DNA of 64,000 nt. Source: Lytechinus pictus. Its lineage: Eukaryota; Echinodermata; Echinoidea; Temnopleuroida; Toxopneustidae. The stretch covers positions 26,473,501-26,537,500 of the forward strand of contig NC_087257.1 of NCBI RefSeq assembly GCF_037042905.1, written 5' to 3'. Shown piece by piece: positions 1 to 13,000 of the stretch. The notes beneath the pieces were generated by a model. It had not been told where the DNA came from. It saw nothing but the letters and a program-made list of their open reading frames with translations, and did no database searches. A program made the position numbers and the translations under genes. The number at the start of each line of letters is the position of its first letter. The first letter of the stretch is position 1.

Positions 1-1467
1 GGCCTACATGTACATGGCCTATTGCTTTACATATTCATGTAGGCTCACATGTGTGTGTGTGGGGGGGGGGGATTTTAATGCTACGGTGCCCTATTTTGCA
101 ATTTACATTACCATTTGATATCTCGATGTACAGTATAGGCCTACATGTACTCCACCAATTGGTATACATTTGGGCAATTTGAGGCAAAATAGCCCCCAAT
201 TCCAGTGCTGTCTCTTCATATACATGTACATGCCAAATGACTTCTTTTGAAAAATAAACTTAGTTTTTGTCATAACCCCATTGAATATGTGTGCATAAGA
301 AATGCATTCAAGCAATAGTAAATTATGGTAATAGCCTTCTGTGTGCCCAAGAGCAAGGAATGTTTTACATACATGTACTGTACATTGCACCACATGTAGA
401 TCTAACATGTAAGCCTACATGTAGGGCCTACATTACAGTACAGTAGGCCTACTCTTGATTGACATGTATGTGCATGTAGATGTAGAAATAATTGGTGGCC
501 AAGATGGCACACCTTGGCTTCAATGTGTTTGTCATTGAACTAAGGCAAAATGATTTGGAAAAGGCGTCATTATCATTGGAAAAGGTCACCAAAAGCCAAG
601 AGGCAAGATGGACAATTTACTCTCTAGTTTAATAGTATAATACCCAATAGGGTCAGTTCTACACATGAGGACATATATGTACATGTACATGAACTTCATG
701 TAAATGCTCATGCAGGCTAACAGCATGTTGGCTAGTACAGTTTTACCTGTTTTATTTTGTGCATACATGTACATTGTAATGGCAACATTGGAAGTCTTAC
801 ATGTAGGCCCCTATATTGTACATGTACCGGTACCTGTACCAAGGAATTGCATGTACAGTGCTGATATTGCCAATATATTGGCCTGGTTGCTTGTAGCAAA
901 ATTGACTTTCTTGGTGAAGGCAGTACTGTATGGCTTTCTGATACGTGTTCATGTGCAGTAAACCTACATGGAGCTGAATGATATTGATAACTCCACGGAC
1001 TACGTGGATGTAGGCCTGCATACATGTACAGTGTAGGCCTACATGTATGTGCTGTACATGTATGTATGCACTGGAATTATAATGATACAAAATACAGAAG
1101 GCCTAGTGGCCTGCATACATTGTACATGTATATTTTGAACTTTTGTGGAGGCCTGTACTGTACATGCATGGAACTATTACACAACACACAGTGCAATGAT
1201 GGCCTACAAATTCTTTGAGCCACAAAAATCAATTGTTTGCTTAGTGATATGTACTGTGGAAATGTTAGAGACCCCTTAATAGGCTTTCTTCTTTTTACCA
1301 ATTCGTGTTCTTCAGTATTCTATTAAGCATCACATTTTAAAAATAATGTCTTTTAGTGACAAGACAGGTCTACATGATACACACAAAAGCTATTGTAGTG
1401 AAAAACATAAGTTTCCATGCATGTGGACAAATCTTGGAAACACACAGGTCTACATGTATATCCATGC
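1..1467. other. Non-coding DNA dense in TACATGTA and GGCCTACATGTA motifs
   Basis: No exon is recognisable. The stretch is exceptionally rich in the palindromes TACATGTA and TGTAGGCCTACA, for example around 400-440, 690, 790-840 and 1015-1060. A (GT)n/G-run lies at 49-71. The short open frames here are made of the repeated motif (Tyr-Met-Tyr-Met, His-Val) and are not genes. Confidence 0.7.
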
Positions 1468-1635
1468 CAGGGGCCGTGGAAGCGGGGGGGGGGGGGGGGG
1501 GAGGCTGGATGGGGCTTCAGCCCCCCCCCACTTTTTTCCAAAACCGTGTACAAAAACGTAAAAATGACCATATGATTGTGATTTTTTGTATGGTCAGCCC
1601 CCCCCCCCACGTTGAAAACCGTTCCGCGGCCCCTG
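1468..1635. mobile_element. MITE-like element, family M1 (CAGGGGC ends), copy A
   Basis: The 168-bp element begins CAGGGGCCGTGGAA and ends with the inverse TTCCGCGGCCCCTG. It is flanked by a 5-bp direct repeat, CATGC, at 1463-1467 and 1636-1640. The interior holds a G-run, a C-run and an AT-rich centre containing ATGACCATATGATTGTGATT. A second copy in opposite orientation is at 59157-59307. No coding capacity. The superfamily is not assigned. Confidence 0.7.
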
Positions 1636-1640
1636 CATGC

Positions 1641-4077
1641 AAACACATCTGTTGAGAAGATTGCCACTTTTGCACCCTTGCTCAGCAAATAGTTTGGTTT
1701 GAAATGTTACATTTTCTGGGAAATTATGTGAAGTCCATATTCTTCGTTCAATAATTCAGTGATTTTTTTCTTCTTTATACTGGGCTCTAATAAATAAAGA
1801 CCTACATGTATTCCTTGCTGCATAAACTACATGCACTGTTCTACACTGCATAAATCTAAGTTGCAATGTTAGTTTTTTTAATCACAACACCACCTGAAAG
1901 AAAATGTTTTCTTTGCGGTTGTACCATTTAAATGTTCTGTTTGTTTGACACTCCTGACAATAGAGGAAGGACGAAGGAGTCTGCTCCAAAAAATCTTTGT
2001 TGGGGATGTTTGTACATACATGTATGTGCAAGTATTCATGTTGTGGGTAGGGGCGTAGCTACATGATCAAGAAATTGGATAACGGAGAAGATGGGGTTGG
2101 ATTCCTTTTGGCTCTAGACCTGAAATCCTGGTATCCAACGTCCGTCAGTGAAATGTTGATTTCCTGTGCATCTTCTATACGCTCTCATTATATGTATTTC
2201 TGGATTACTCCAGTGTGCATGTGTAGGCCTTTATATATCTGAAATGATTAGTGTATTTATAAAGATGACTGATTCATGCACACCTTGCTGAAAACAATGA
2301 TAGGGACCAATCAGAATCATTCTTTCATATTGCATCCCATTGAACCTTGTTGTCGTGCGACTTTACATGTACATGTACAAAATGGTCCTTTTTTTTTCAA
2401 GCCCTACATGTACAGTACGTGGGGGCAACCAATTCATAAATGTTCGTAAACTCTTGTATAAAGTGAAATAGGCTCCTGGGAGGTGGGAAAAGGCGTTCAG
2501 CTTCGATAGAAAAATGTGTGAATACATACATGTACATGTGTAGCTTTTACTGGTTATGACGCAGTGTATAGTATGTACATTTAGGTCTGTGTACAAGTAC
2601 ATTCGAAGGGTGTCGAATAACCCCCCCCCCCCCCAAAAAAAAAGAACAGAGCCCCAAAAAGGGGTTTTCTGAACTTGCGCTTCTGGGATCCATACTGTGT
2701 TGGTTCTGATTATTATGTACAGCCTGTACATGTACGTGAGATAGGGGCATGCGGTTAACACTTTTTTTTTGGGGGGGGGGTGTAAAATGTAGGCCTACAG
2801 GTGGAAATATGTCTAGAGAGAATTACAAATGTATATGTATATCAGATTGAAATTATGTGTGTACAATGTATGTAGGGGTGCTTTTGAAATATGTGGTCAC
2901 GCATGTGTACATGTACAGTGATGTAGGTCTACAAGTTTTTGAGTGAGTCTTTACATGTACATGTAGTTGGAGATAAGCTGAGGATTTTGGACATTACATC
3001 ATGCCATTCCCAACATTTATGTACATGTACATGTACATGTATGTAGTCTGTGGCAGTGTGCGTAGATCAATGGCTAGAATTTACATGCATGTACTGTAGT
3101 GTGTCCATTATGTTGCACTGAGATGGCACAGTACCCATGGCTAATTTGCTAGTCTCTTTCAAGCAACTCCTGGCATTACAGAACTGACACTGACGGTGTC
3201 ACGCTTATAAAACATTCCCCATAGACTTGTGTGTTAAAATGGCACTTAAGAAAAATTCATAAAAAATAAATGTGAAATTACATGTAGAGGGTCGAATGTT
3301 TACTACCTTTGGATAGAATATATATCTGACATTCCATATCTGACCAGAAAAGGGTATCGTAGCCAGCTCATTTTAAAAATAAATCGCCATTTATGAAGAT
3401 AACGATGATGGGATCAAATTCATCAACTGAAACAGTAAAATAGCCCCAATTCTTCCGCCAGTCAAAAAATAGTTCCAAATCATTGATATATCTTCCCAAT
3501 TTGGGCAAAGGAAGTTCAGTAGTTACCATTTCTAGAATCAGTGTTAGATTTTGAATCATATTCATACACTTTTGTCAATCAGCATTATCAAATTGAAAAA
3601 ATTTGAATGGGTTGGGTCGAACGAATATCTTTAGCCCTCCTGATGTAATAAGGCTCATGGCACCTGACATGCCTTGTGCACCATGCGCCTATGGCTTATT
3701 TGGTAGTCTGTTTCAAGCCTTTTGGTTTACAATTAATACCCGGTACACATTTCTGCAAATTTGCCCTGAGATTTAAGTTTACTTTGTATATCTAGGACCG
3801 TTTTCATCAAAATTCAGTGTACCCCAATCCCACCCCCCCCCCCTTCATTAATATACATGTAGGCTATGCATGAACATTCATGTACATGTAGAAACAGGAT
3901 AATGGGTGCAGTAGCATTCATTTATGTATACTGTACATTATGTACATGTAGGGCTGTATTATTTGTCAATGGATCTGGGCGTTTTATTCCATGATACTCT
4001 TTCTTGTAAGAGAAATCATATCCCTATTAAAAAAAGGATGTATTGAGTGTGCTGGTTCTCACGCTGAACTTTAAAGG
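1641..4077. other. Non-coding stretch, no gene seen
   Basis: AT-rich sequence with scattered TACATGTA motifs, a C-run joined to an A-run at 2621-2643, a T-run joined to a G-run at 2762-2780, and an ACATGT array near 3020-3040. No splice-bounded open frame with coding character was found on either strand. Confidence 0.6.
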
Positions 4078-4460
4078 TAAATTCCAGTTGTGGGAACGAT
4101 CTCAAAATGACTTTTTACAGAATTTAATACAATGATCACCAAAGTGTCTGTTTGTATGAATAAAAAATATGTGCCAAAGGATTCTGGAAGAAATTGTGTA
4201 ATTGCCTAGAAATAAGCAAAATAAGCGCGGATTCGATCACTTCCGTCGGGTCTTTATTCCAGCAATAATAATACACTGTCCCACGTGTGCCTATCTGTGT
4301 TGGCGATCTTCAGTGTGATCGTTTTTTAGCTAGATATTATGATTTCACAAAGTTCAGTTTATGTAACTGTACCAGATCTAGACTTTCTCACGAAATCAGT
4401 GTTTTACTGCAACTACGTTCATTTAGCTTTAAGCTCTACGTTACCCAAGGATTGAGCTGC
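4078..4460 (+). repeat. Dispersed repeat family R2, longest copy
   Basis: This approximately 380-bp segment starts GGTAAATTCCAGTTGTGG and includes AAGCGCGGATTCGATCAC and CACTGTCCCACGTGTGCC. Diverged reverse-strand relatives occur at about 56215-56500 and 59440-59640. They share the blocks around the transcript-like AATTGTGTAATTGC, the CACTGTCCCAC segment and the CAGATCTAGA segment. No open frame is conserved between copies. Confidence 0.55.
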
Positions 4461-5622
4461 ACTTTTTCATCGAGTGTCGTATTTAATTCAAAAAATGAAT
4501 TTTTATGACATTCTGTAGAATATGTGTTGCAGAAGTACATGTACTACTACTAGCATTGATCTATAGGCATGCATGTAGGCTATTTATAGCCCTGCAATTT
4601 ATATAGGCCTATATAAATAATATGAAAATTTCTGCACTTTATTATTTCGAAGTTGAATCATACAGGTACATGTACTTGTATTATTCATGAAGGGCCGCAA
4701 CTATTAAAAAGCATTGACAGATTAGAACTACAATGTGTGAAGACTGGAGATAAGCCTATCTTTTTCAGTGTTTGGTTGTACAGATAAAGCACAGGTCCAT
4801 CCTCTTTATCATGGAGCTACTACATGTATTTATGTTCAATCTTGTTAGTCTCTCATTTTCAGACCCTTTATTACAATAGTATGTACATGTAGGCCTTTTA
4901 ATATGTACAATGTCCAATGTATATGTGTATGACTCTTGAGGCCCATGGTTTCTTTTGTGGATGCAATGTCATGCATGATGACTGACTAGTCTGTGCACAC
5001 AGACCCAAGATGACACTTCAATCACCATGTGGGCTATTCCATGGTTACTCTCATTACATTTGGAGACACCTTGACTCATACTTGGAGCTGTAATATTGAT
5101 AGGAACTAAACATCTCTTTATCACAACATAGAACGCAGTCTGACTATCCTTTGTATAAAAACAAAACTTGGGAAATTTCATTATGCTCCTGGCAAATCTT
5201 TTAATGTGTCGGTTACTCATACATGATTTGGACATGCATAAAATGAAAAGTGGACATAATTGAAAAGTGTCCTCATGCAAGGCTTTTATGAAAGTTGATT
5301 ATATCCATTTCAAAGAAGTATATGAGGGAGACAAATTTGTATAGAATTAAAAAATAAAGAACACATGGTTTTTACTAGGGGTGCAGATAAAGTGGTTACT
5401 CACGTTACGGTTCAGATGGGCTATATGTACAAAGACACATTGAGCTCATGTCCACCAACCTATGGAATTGCCCATGTGCATCTTTAGGGATGTCTTTCGA
5501 GACCCCAATTGGACAAGTCAGTGCACAATCCAAATATCTATCTTCCCATCTAAAAATATAAGCTAAATCCCACCTTGACTACTTAAATCCTGTGGTTTGC
5601 GTCAGCAACTACCGATTGAAAA

Positions 5623-5642
5623 GGGTCTGATTAATCAGACCC
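5623..5642. promoter_or_regulatory. Perfect 20-bp palindrome with facing GATTA half-sites
   Basis: GGGTCTGATTAATCAGACCC is perfectly self-complementary and centred on TTAA. GATTA and TAATC are homeodomain (bicoid/Otx-type) half-sites. A consensus CRE, TGACGTCA, lies 25 bp downstream at 5667-5674. A regulatory role is inference only. Confidence 0.35.
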
Positions 5643-5799
5643 ACCTCTCTCCCGGGTCCTAAGTAGTGACGTCATTGATCTAACATCGGCCTGGGAGTAG
5701 TCCCTGTACACACATGCTGAAATCCCAGTCACGTCCTTATCTCTTTTATTATCTCCAGTTGCAAAAGGAAACAAGTGAAACACATAACAATCACCACTG

Positions 5800-6445
5800 A
5801 ATTCTCGCTACCCCAAATAGGAACAAAAATCTCATAATGCGCGAGACGAGATAATTTTCACTCCGTCGGGTCGTCATCACCACTTCCGGTTTAGAGTCAT
5901 GCTCGCGCGAGGTTCGCGATACTGAGTTTTCCACCACGCTGAAATCGATGCCAATCAGCGTAATATGTACAGAGTATAATACTTTTTATTACATTTGGTC
6001 AGTTTTTATTCCATTTGAATTATTAAAAAAATATATATATATATTTCACGTGAGTATAATTTTTATTCATGTTTTTATATGGTTATAAAAAATCAAACAA
6101 ATAATGAATATCTTAAAATTTTGCATTTAGCGACCGGCCTGACATCACGATCGTATTCAACTAGACACTAAATATATTCAGCATTCATTTCGTTCAATTT
6201 TTCGTCGACCACAAAATGGATAAAAATCAGTTTCGGAACTTAAAAAAATCTTAACTGACAGATGAATACCGTGCAATGGAAAGCGTCAGGCAGAATTAGT
6301 GACTTTAGCAGAAAAGGCTGTAAAACAGTGCGTTGGACTTCCGAACAGGAAGTTGTAATACCGAAAAAGCTATCCCATAATGCAATGCACGTTACAGGGA
6401 TTTTCCCGGATCTCGGCGAAATCGCTATTTGGGGTAGCGAGAATT
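5800..6445. mobile_element. Inverted-repeat element with perfect 21-bp ends
   Basis: Positions 5800-5820 (beginning AATTCTCGCTACCCC) are the exact reverse complement of 6425-6445, and similarity continues weakly inward. The ends are CpG-rich (5830-5940 and 6330-6425), the middle is AT-rich with an (AT)n run at 6030-6044. The inward ends resemble the CTCATAATGC and CCCATAATGC segments of each other. No target-site duplication was recognised. The frame 6262-6549 crosses the right end and is not taken as a gene. Confidence 0.6.
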
Positions 6446-6653
6446 ACAGAAAATCTACATGTATTGTAGGGATACCATACATGAATTCCATTATGGTCCT
6501 TCTGTCATTGAAAATATTATCATCCATAGTGCATGTACATGTACTGTAATATTGGAAGTGAAGACCTTTCACAGCCCTTTTTTGCCAAATATGTAGTGCA
6601 TGTGGCCTATGTATTGTATTGTAGACCCAAATATTAGGTTTACAGTACGGAGT

Positions 6654-7005
6654 GGTTACACTTCGTAATTCCGAAGGTTCTTTATTCCGACGGTTCGTAA
6701 TTCCGAAACACGTAAATTGCCTATACCTCGATGTTCGTTAATCCGAATACGTAAAAGGGTTCGTTAATCATTAGTTTTCGGACTAACGAACCTTCGGAAT
6801 TACGAACCTCATTTCGTTTTCAGATTAACGAACCTTCGGAATTACAAACCTCACTTCGTTTTCGGACTAACGAACCTTCGGAATTACGAACCTCATTTCG
6901 TTTTCGGACTAACGAACCTTCGGAATTACGAACCTTCGGAAATACGAACCTTCGGAATAACGAACCTTCGAAATATCCGAATCTTCGGAATTACGAATGT
7001 ATGCG
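6654..7005. mobile_element. Self-complementary element built of TTCGGAATTACGAA units
   Basis: The left part reads TTCGTAATTCCGAAGG and the right part is an array of the complementary CCTTCGGAATTACGAA, repeated about eight times with small changes. The whole can fold back on itself. A 9-bp direct repeat GTACGGAGT flanks it at 6645-6653 and 7006-7014 and may be the target-site duplication. No coding capacity. Confidence 0.6.
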
Positions 7006-10000
7006 GTACGGAGTACAGTATGTGGCATATCATGATGCTACAGGACTCACATGGATGCCGATTCCTCATACAGAATTACATGTAGTCCTTTATTAAAAAG
7101 AAGACAATTGTGAAGGATTTCTCATTGTGCCCCTGAAAGTTCAAATATAATAAGGCCACCATCACAAACAATTGCACTATGGCATGCTTTCATACATACT
7201 GTACAATGTACATGTATACTGGTGGTTTCTGATATTGGACATTGAGGAGTAACTTAGACAAGATGCAAGCATTGCATGTACATGTACATGAATTGAAGGC
7301 CCATGTACATGTAGTACAATTGATATCAATCATGCGATTGACTACACAGTACCTTTTTTAGGTATCATTTCCAGCACAAGCTTTAATAATTTATGCTTGC
7401 ACGATACTGCAGTGTGCATTTAGGTCTACATTTTTATGCAGAATAGGTGTACGGTACATGTAGGCCGACTTATTCTATTTTCACTTTTTTATACAAAACT
7501 CACACTTCATGGTTTACATGTAGGCATGAGTCTGGGAAAAGGGCTGGTTGTTATTGACTTGACCTTGCCTGCTACCCTTGAAGAAGGGTTTTGTCACATG
7601 ACCTTGTGACCTCATAAGCTCCTTTTTATGAACTCAGGTTGGGTACCAATCTGCTGTCAACAACAGGAGCCCCTTTTAAACCTGGAGATACATATGTGTA
7701 TAGGCCTACAACTGTCTGTACGTATGTGATGTCAATGTGCATATAAGCCAGCCCCAAAACGTTTTGTTGTCGCTTTTACCACTTTGTCAATCAATTGCTT
7801 TGATTCGGGACTCCGTCTTTGCTGGTTCAGTCTGAACTTTTGGCTGGCAAAAATGTTTTTGCAAGGAAACTTGGAAATTAGGGTTGGTCAGAAGATGACA
7901 TATATTTTTTTATTGAATAAAAAAGGAATGCAATCTTTCACTACAGTCTACATGTATGGTACAGTAGGTCTGGTTTATAATGACATACTTGTACTGTACA
8001 TGTAGGAATCGGTATGGCAAGGCGGTCCGTGGGGGGGGGGGGGACTCGGTCCATTGCAAATCTCGTAGATTGAACCTCACCATTTCGATTCTCGTGAAAT
8101 TTGGCACACACAGTGGTCTTGAGTTTAGATGTGCAAGACATATTTCAGAGCTGCCAATAAGTACGTTTTTGCAATCAAAATGCGACAGTACGTTTTTTCT
8201 TTAAAAAATATGATTTTGTAAAAAATAAAATTAAAAAAAATTACCTTTTTTTAACAAAATCGTAATTTATTGAGAAAAATCATCACTCTATGTTTCTATT
8301 TCATAAAACTTCCTCAAATAGTTATTGGATCAATGTAATTTCGGCTTACTTTTTTTTCAATCATTTTGTTAAAACCAAGGTGAGATATACACATGTTTCA
8401 ATGTTGTTGTTTTTTCATTTGATCTGCAAGAGCAGCGCACATTTGAGCTTGCATGCAGCTTGAGCGCCGGGAGGAGCGCGCGCGCCACGCATTTTATTAT
8501 GAAATACAGTTTTTTTGGGGGAAAATACAGTTTTTTTTATCAAAGAATACAATTTTTCATTCCCAGAGGTTGGCTGATATTTTTTGCATGTGTCAGAAAA
8601 ATGGGTTGCCATGGTAACAAACAGTATTTTGGCATATATTATGAAAATACTGATTGAACTACTTCCTCAGTTTTTGACAGGTTGTTACATGTAAGAAAAC
8701 ATGTAAGACCCATTTTTCCAATGTGTTGTTAACTGTTGCCATGGTAACATCTTTAAGGGTGGGGTTTCTACATGTAGTTTTTGTTGCCTTTTCAAGCAAG
8801 GGTGGTGCCTACATAGTACATGTACATCACAGAACGTGTACATCATGGTCCTACTGGAGATACATGTATACAGTACATGAAGGCATGCAGTGTATACCTT
8901 ATTCTCATTACTGAAGCAACTTTTAGCAGTGACGTGGCAATGTTGACTACATAGTTCCACAAGTAGTTCAATCTCTGGTGACACTTTTGTTTTGATGCAA
9001 CCCTGTTGACATAAAGCCTTGAAATACATGTACATGTATTAAGATTACTACCGGGGTTAAACTCCAATAGCATAAAAGGGAAATGTGTAGACTTGCTCAG
9101 AAAAGCTGCCTTGGATAAGTAATAAATAATTTCATATCAATTAAACTTCTTTTTATTAACAATGAAAATACATTCTAGTCATAAAATTGAAATTAAGAAG
9201 GTGCTCAACAATGAAGAAAAAGAAAAAAATATGCAGGTACAAGTACTGTAGGCATACATTACTATTTACTTGTACTATCTGTGAAGGTTGTCTGCATCCA
9301 AATGTGTCTATAGTTCAAATGTTGAAAGCAAATTTTAAAAATTGTGTTTGCACTTTGCATAATGATCAGTGAAGGCCATTTTTTTGTAGGGGGTCCTATA
9401 GCTCAATAAGCATTGAGTATTTGATGTGGTTTTTAACATCTTCTTTTGTTTAATATAGGAATCTACCTATTTCCAATCAATGTCCTTTGTTGGTTACCAA
9501 AATGTTTATCTTATAAAGATTTTTTTTTTGCAAAGAGATAGTTCAGAACTGATTTGGGCTGGCCTACACAAGGATTTTACTGACAAGACCAAACCCATGG
9601 TCAAAATTCAAGAGTACACACAAGTGTGTGCAGTTTTGAAAGACTTGCATCATTACCGGTAATTCACTATATTTTGGTCGGACTATAGTACATGTACATG
9701 TAGATTATGGTCAGTGTCAGAGTGCTCAAACTATAAATGTACATGTACATACTGTATGCACACATGTACTGTATGCACACATGTACTGTACAAGGTTTAT
9801 AGTCAGTTTGTTTGGCTACCAGTTGGTCTTTAAATTTTTTTTTTGAAAGAATATTATAGGCCTATCCTGAACAGAGCGATGATCTCCACATGCCTTGCAA
9901 GTCTGCACACCATACACTATTCTGTCACTGAAGTGTTTGCTATTATAATCACACTAAAAACGAACCCTGGATCTGGATGTCTCTAGCTTGTCCCAAGGTA

Positions 10001-13000
10001 CTAATTGCTATTTCTCCTCGAAATTGAGACCAAATTGAGACTAATTAGACATGAAAGCTCATGATTAGTACATGTTTTTTCGGTGGAATGGGAATAATGA
10101 CTATTTGCAAATGTTTTATGAGGAGTTTCCTGTCTTCCCTGCTATAATGATTATTGAATAATTCTTGTTGGAAGACTACATACATGTAGATGTACACATG
10201 TGTTAAAAAGCAAGTGTGCTATAGAATGCCTCGGGCTATCTTTTTGGCAAATTGCCAAGTATCCTAAAATATATTTTGCCCATGCTTTGTTATGTTTCCA
10301 AGTGACTGTACATGTAGGTTTCAAAATCAGGACCTTTGACTGCCAAGAAATTTATTTCAAATATCAGGAAAGTACCCTTGAAATACTAAAAGTTGTTCAA
10401 ATATCTGATAATTTGTTTCAAAATTATTCATTCACACCTGTCTTGTAGATCCATGTTATGAAAAGGGGATTGTTAATTTCCTGGGTATGAGCCTGCAAGA
10501 AGTCCCCCCCCCCAAAAAAAAAAAAAAAAAAAAAAAACATGGCAAGAGCACTGGAACATGTAGGCCTACATGTATATGTGCCACTTTTCTAAACAAAAAA
10601 CAAAAAAAATATTTAATCCAAAATTTTACACTTTTTCTTTCCTGTCTGGGATAGAGCTTCTGGTCATACACTGTATATACATGTATACCAAGTTATCCGT
10701 CTACATGTATATACATGTACTTTTGTAATCCTTCAGACTTATGTCTTTCAAAATACAGTACTGCCGGCTAAAACCAGTGTTACGTGTAGGCCTGTTTTTA
10801 ATAAAAGCTGTACGTTCTGTATACTTCATGTAATACAAATAGCCAAAGGCATCAGTCTGGATTTAGCAATGTTTGCAGAATAAGCCCAGGTCCTTCCTGC
10901 CCCTATCTCCCTCCAACTACAGTACATGTACTGTAAAGAGAGTATTACCAAATCAAATGGATCTGTCTGAAGATTTGTCAATACTATTGATCTTTCTTCA
11001 TCTCTCTCCCCTCCCCCTTAGATTTAATATAAAAGTTTTGCCGAGGATTTCTTTTGTGTCTCTTTAAAGGGTATTTTGAGTTTAATAAGTTTTGGTGTAC
11101 ATGCATGCAGCATGCAAAGGCTCATTCTTGATGCAGACACACCCACTGCCTGCTACCGTATAACAGTTTACACTGGACATGCAAACTGCAACACATACAT
11201 GTAGATGATTAAACATTTAGGGCCAATATGTATTTCAAACCTTCTGTTCATCAGGAAATTTTTTCTTTTTCGTACATGTACGAGGGCTGTTTTTTACTGT
11301 CTTGACAGACCAAATTTATACCGCTTGTGTCATTGTCGTGATGAGGATATAGGTATTTTTTTATTCAATAAAGAGTAAAAACTTATTAAACTTCATGAAA
11401 TTAAATGTACAAGAAATTGTCTTTATCATCAATTGTCTCCAGGTATTCTAGAAATGACTTTAATCCTCAACCAGGGTTTCCTTTTTTTCTGGAATGCAAT
11501 TTACATGTACATGCAGCTGGTATGCAAACGTGTTGCCTAATCGATGAGTAATTGGTGATCACTGATCACATACATGTACATCGGGACTTTCCCTTTTTTG
11601 ACAGAACTTTGGATTCTAGGAACCATATTTGATGTTAAATATTTTCAATGAATCACTAAATGTTTACATGTACTTCAGGGCAACAATACTGTCTTGGGTT
11701 GGAAGGAAAGATGGTTTATTTTGAATTTGGAAACTGATTTGTTGAAGTATCAAGTCTTTCAAGTCTTTATACAACATATACAGCCATTGCTGCCGAGTGT
11801 CATACCAAGAAGATATCTCCTTGGTCATACCAAGGAGTTACCAGCATGTACATCACATGTATATGTATAGTGGCTACATCTACCCAAAAAAGATGTGGGG
11901 GGGGGGGGGGTGGTCTAAAATAATGCTATTTCAATGCCTGCTGCACATCAGATTTAAACTTTTAATTATGTTTCTTTGTATTTTTCATGAAATTTGCATG
12001 TTTGTGTCCCAAATAACAGTAGTCTACCTACATGTCGGCTAAAGGCCTACATCTCTGTATATTCATACTGAAACATGTAGTCATATATATAAAGTCTCTA
12101 TGTAATGATTCAACAGTATTCTGTTGTTAATAGTCGCATTTATTGAACAAAAGTAGAAAACTATTCCAGCTATAGATAGAGCCCCCCCCCCCCCCCCTTT
12201 CTGGAAAGTAATGTTTATAAAAGAACAAAATAGTTTGTAGAGACTATTCAAAAGCTAGCTATAGAATAAATTGTAATCTTTCTATATCTCTATATAGTAG
12301 AATGTTCAGGGCTATACATGTATTTTTTCCAGTGTGTATGCATATTCTTCATTTTACATTCTATCCATAGATCTGCTAGTTCAGCCAGATGCCAGAAAGT
12401 TGTTCATGATGGCAAGAGAGAGAGATGGAGTTTGTACACAATGCCTGTGCCAAGTTAGCCATTATTTTTTGGCACGTGGCTCCGTGCTCAGCTTGAAGTA
12501 CTAGGTGGTTGATAGTCTTTGATTATTCAGAACCATATTTTACCGTCACCTTCCCCCCATTAATTATAGAGCATGATTTTGCAAAGATAGAGTCCATTTG
12601 ACAAATAAATGGGTACTGTAATGTATGCTTGGAATGGTTGGGCTCAAAAATTTTTATGAGTTTTGCCGACTGTGACAATTGCCAAAACAAATTTGGGAAA
12701 CATTTGTTTCTGAACACAAATTGTCCACATGTAAAAAAAAATTGAATTAAACTTGGTTTGTTTGAAAAAGTTCTGATGATAAAATTCTAAATTTTACAGT
12801 CGCAGGTCAATCTACTCATGCTGGTACAGTGAATATCATCAACAAGCTAGACCTACAGTAGGCTATTTGTTTTGACCAGGTACTAGACATAGACCGAGAA
12901 CCCTTTTTTTATAGGGTCTGATTTTTAAGTATACACACCTCACATGGTCATTTAAAGGGCCATTGACATACATACATGCCAGCCCTGTGTAATTTGTAAG

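Noticed and set aside
6262-6549. 95-codon open frame at the edge of an inverted-repeat element
   Set aside because: It spans the element's right end and unrelated flank; no family resemblance.
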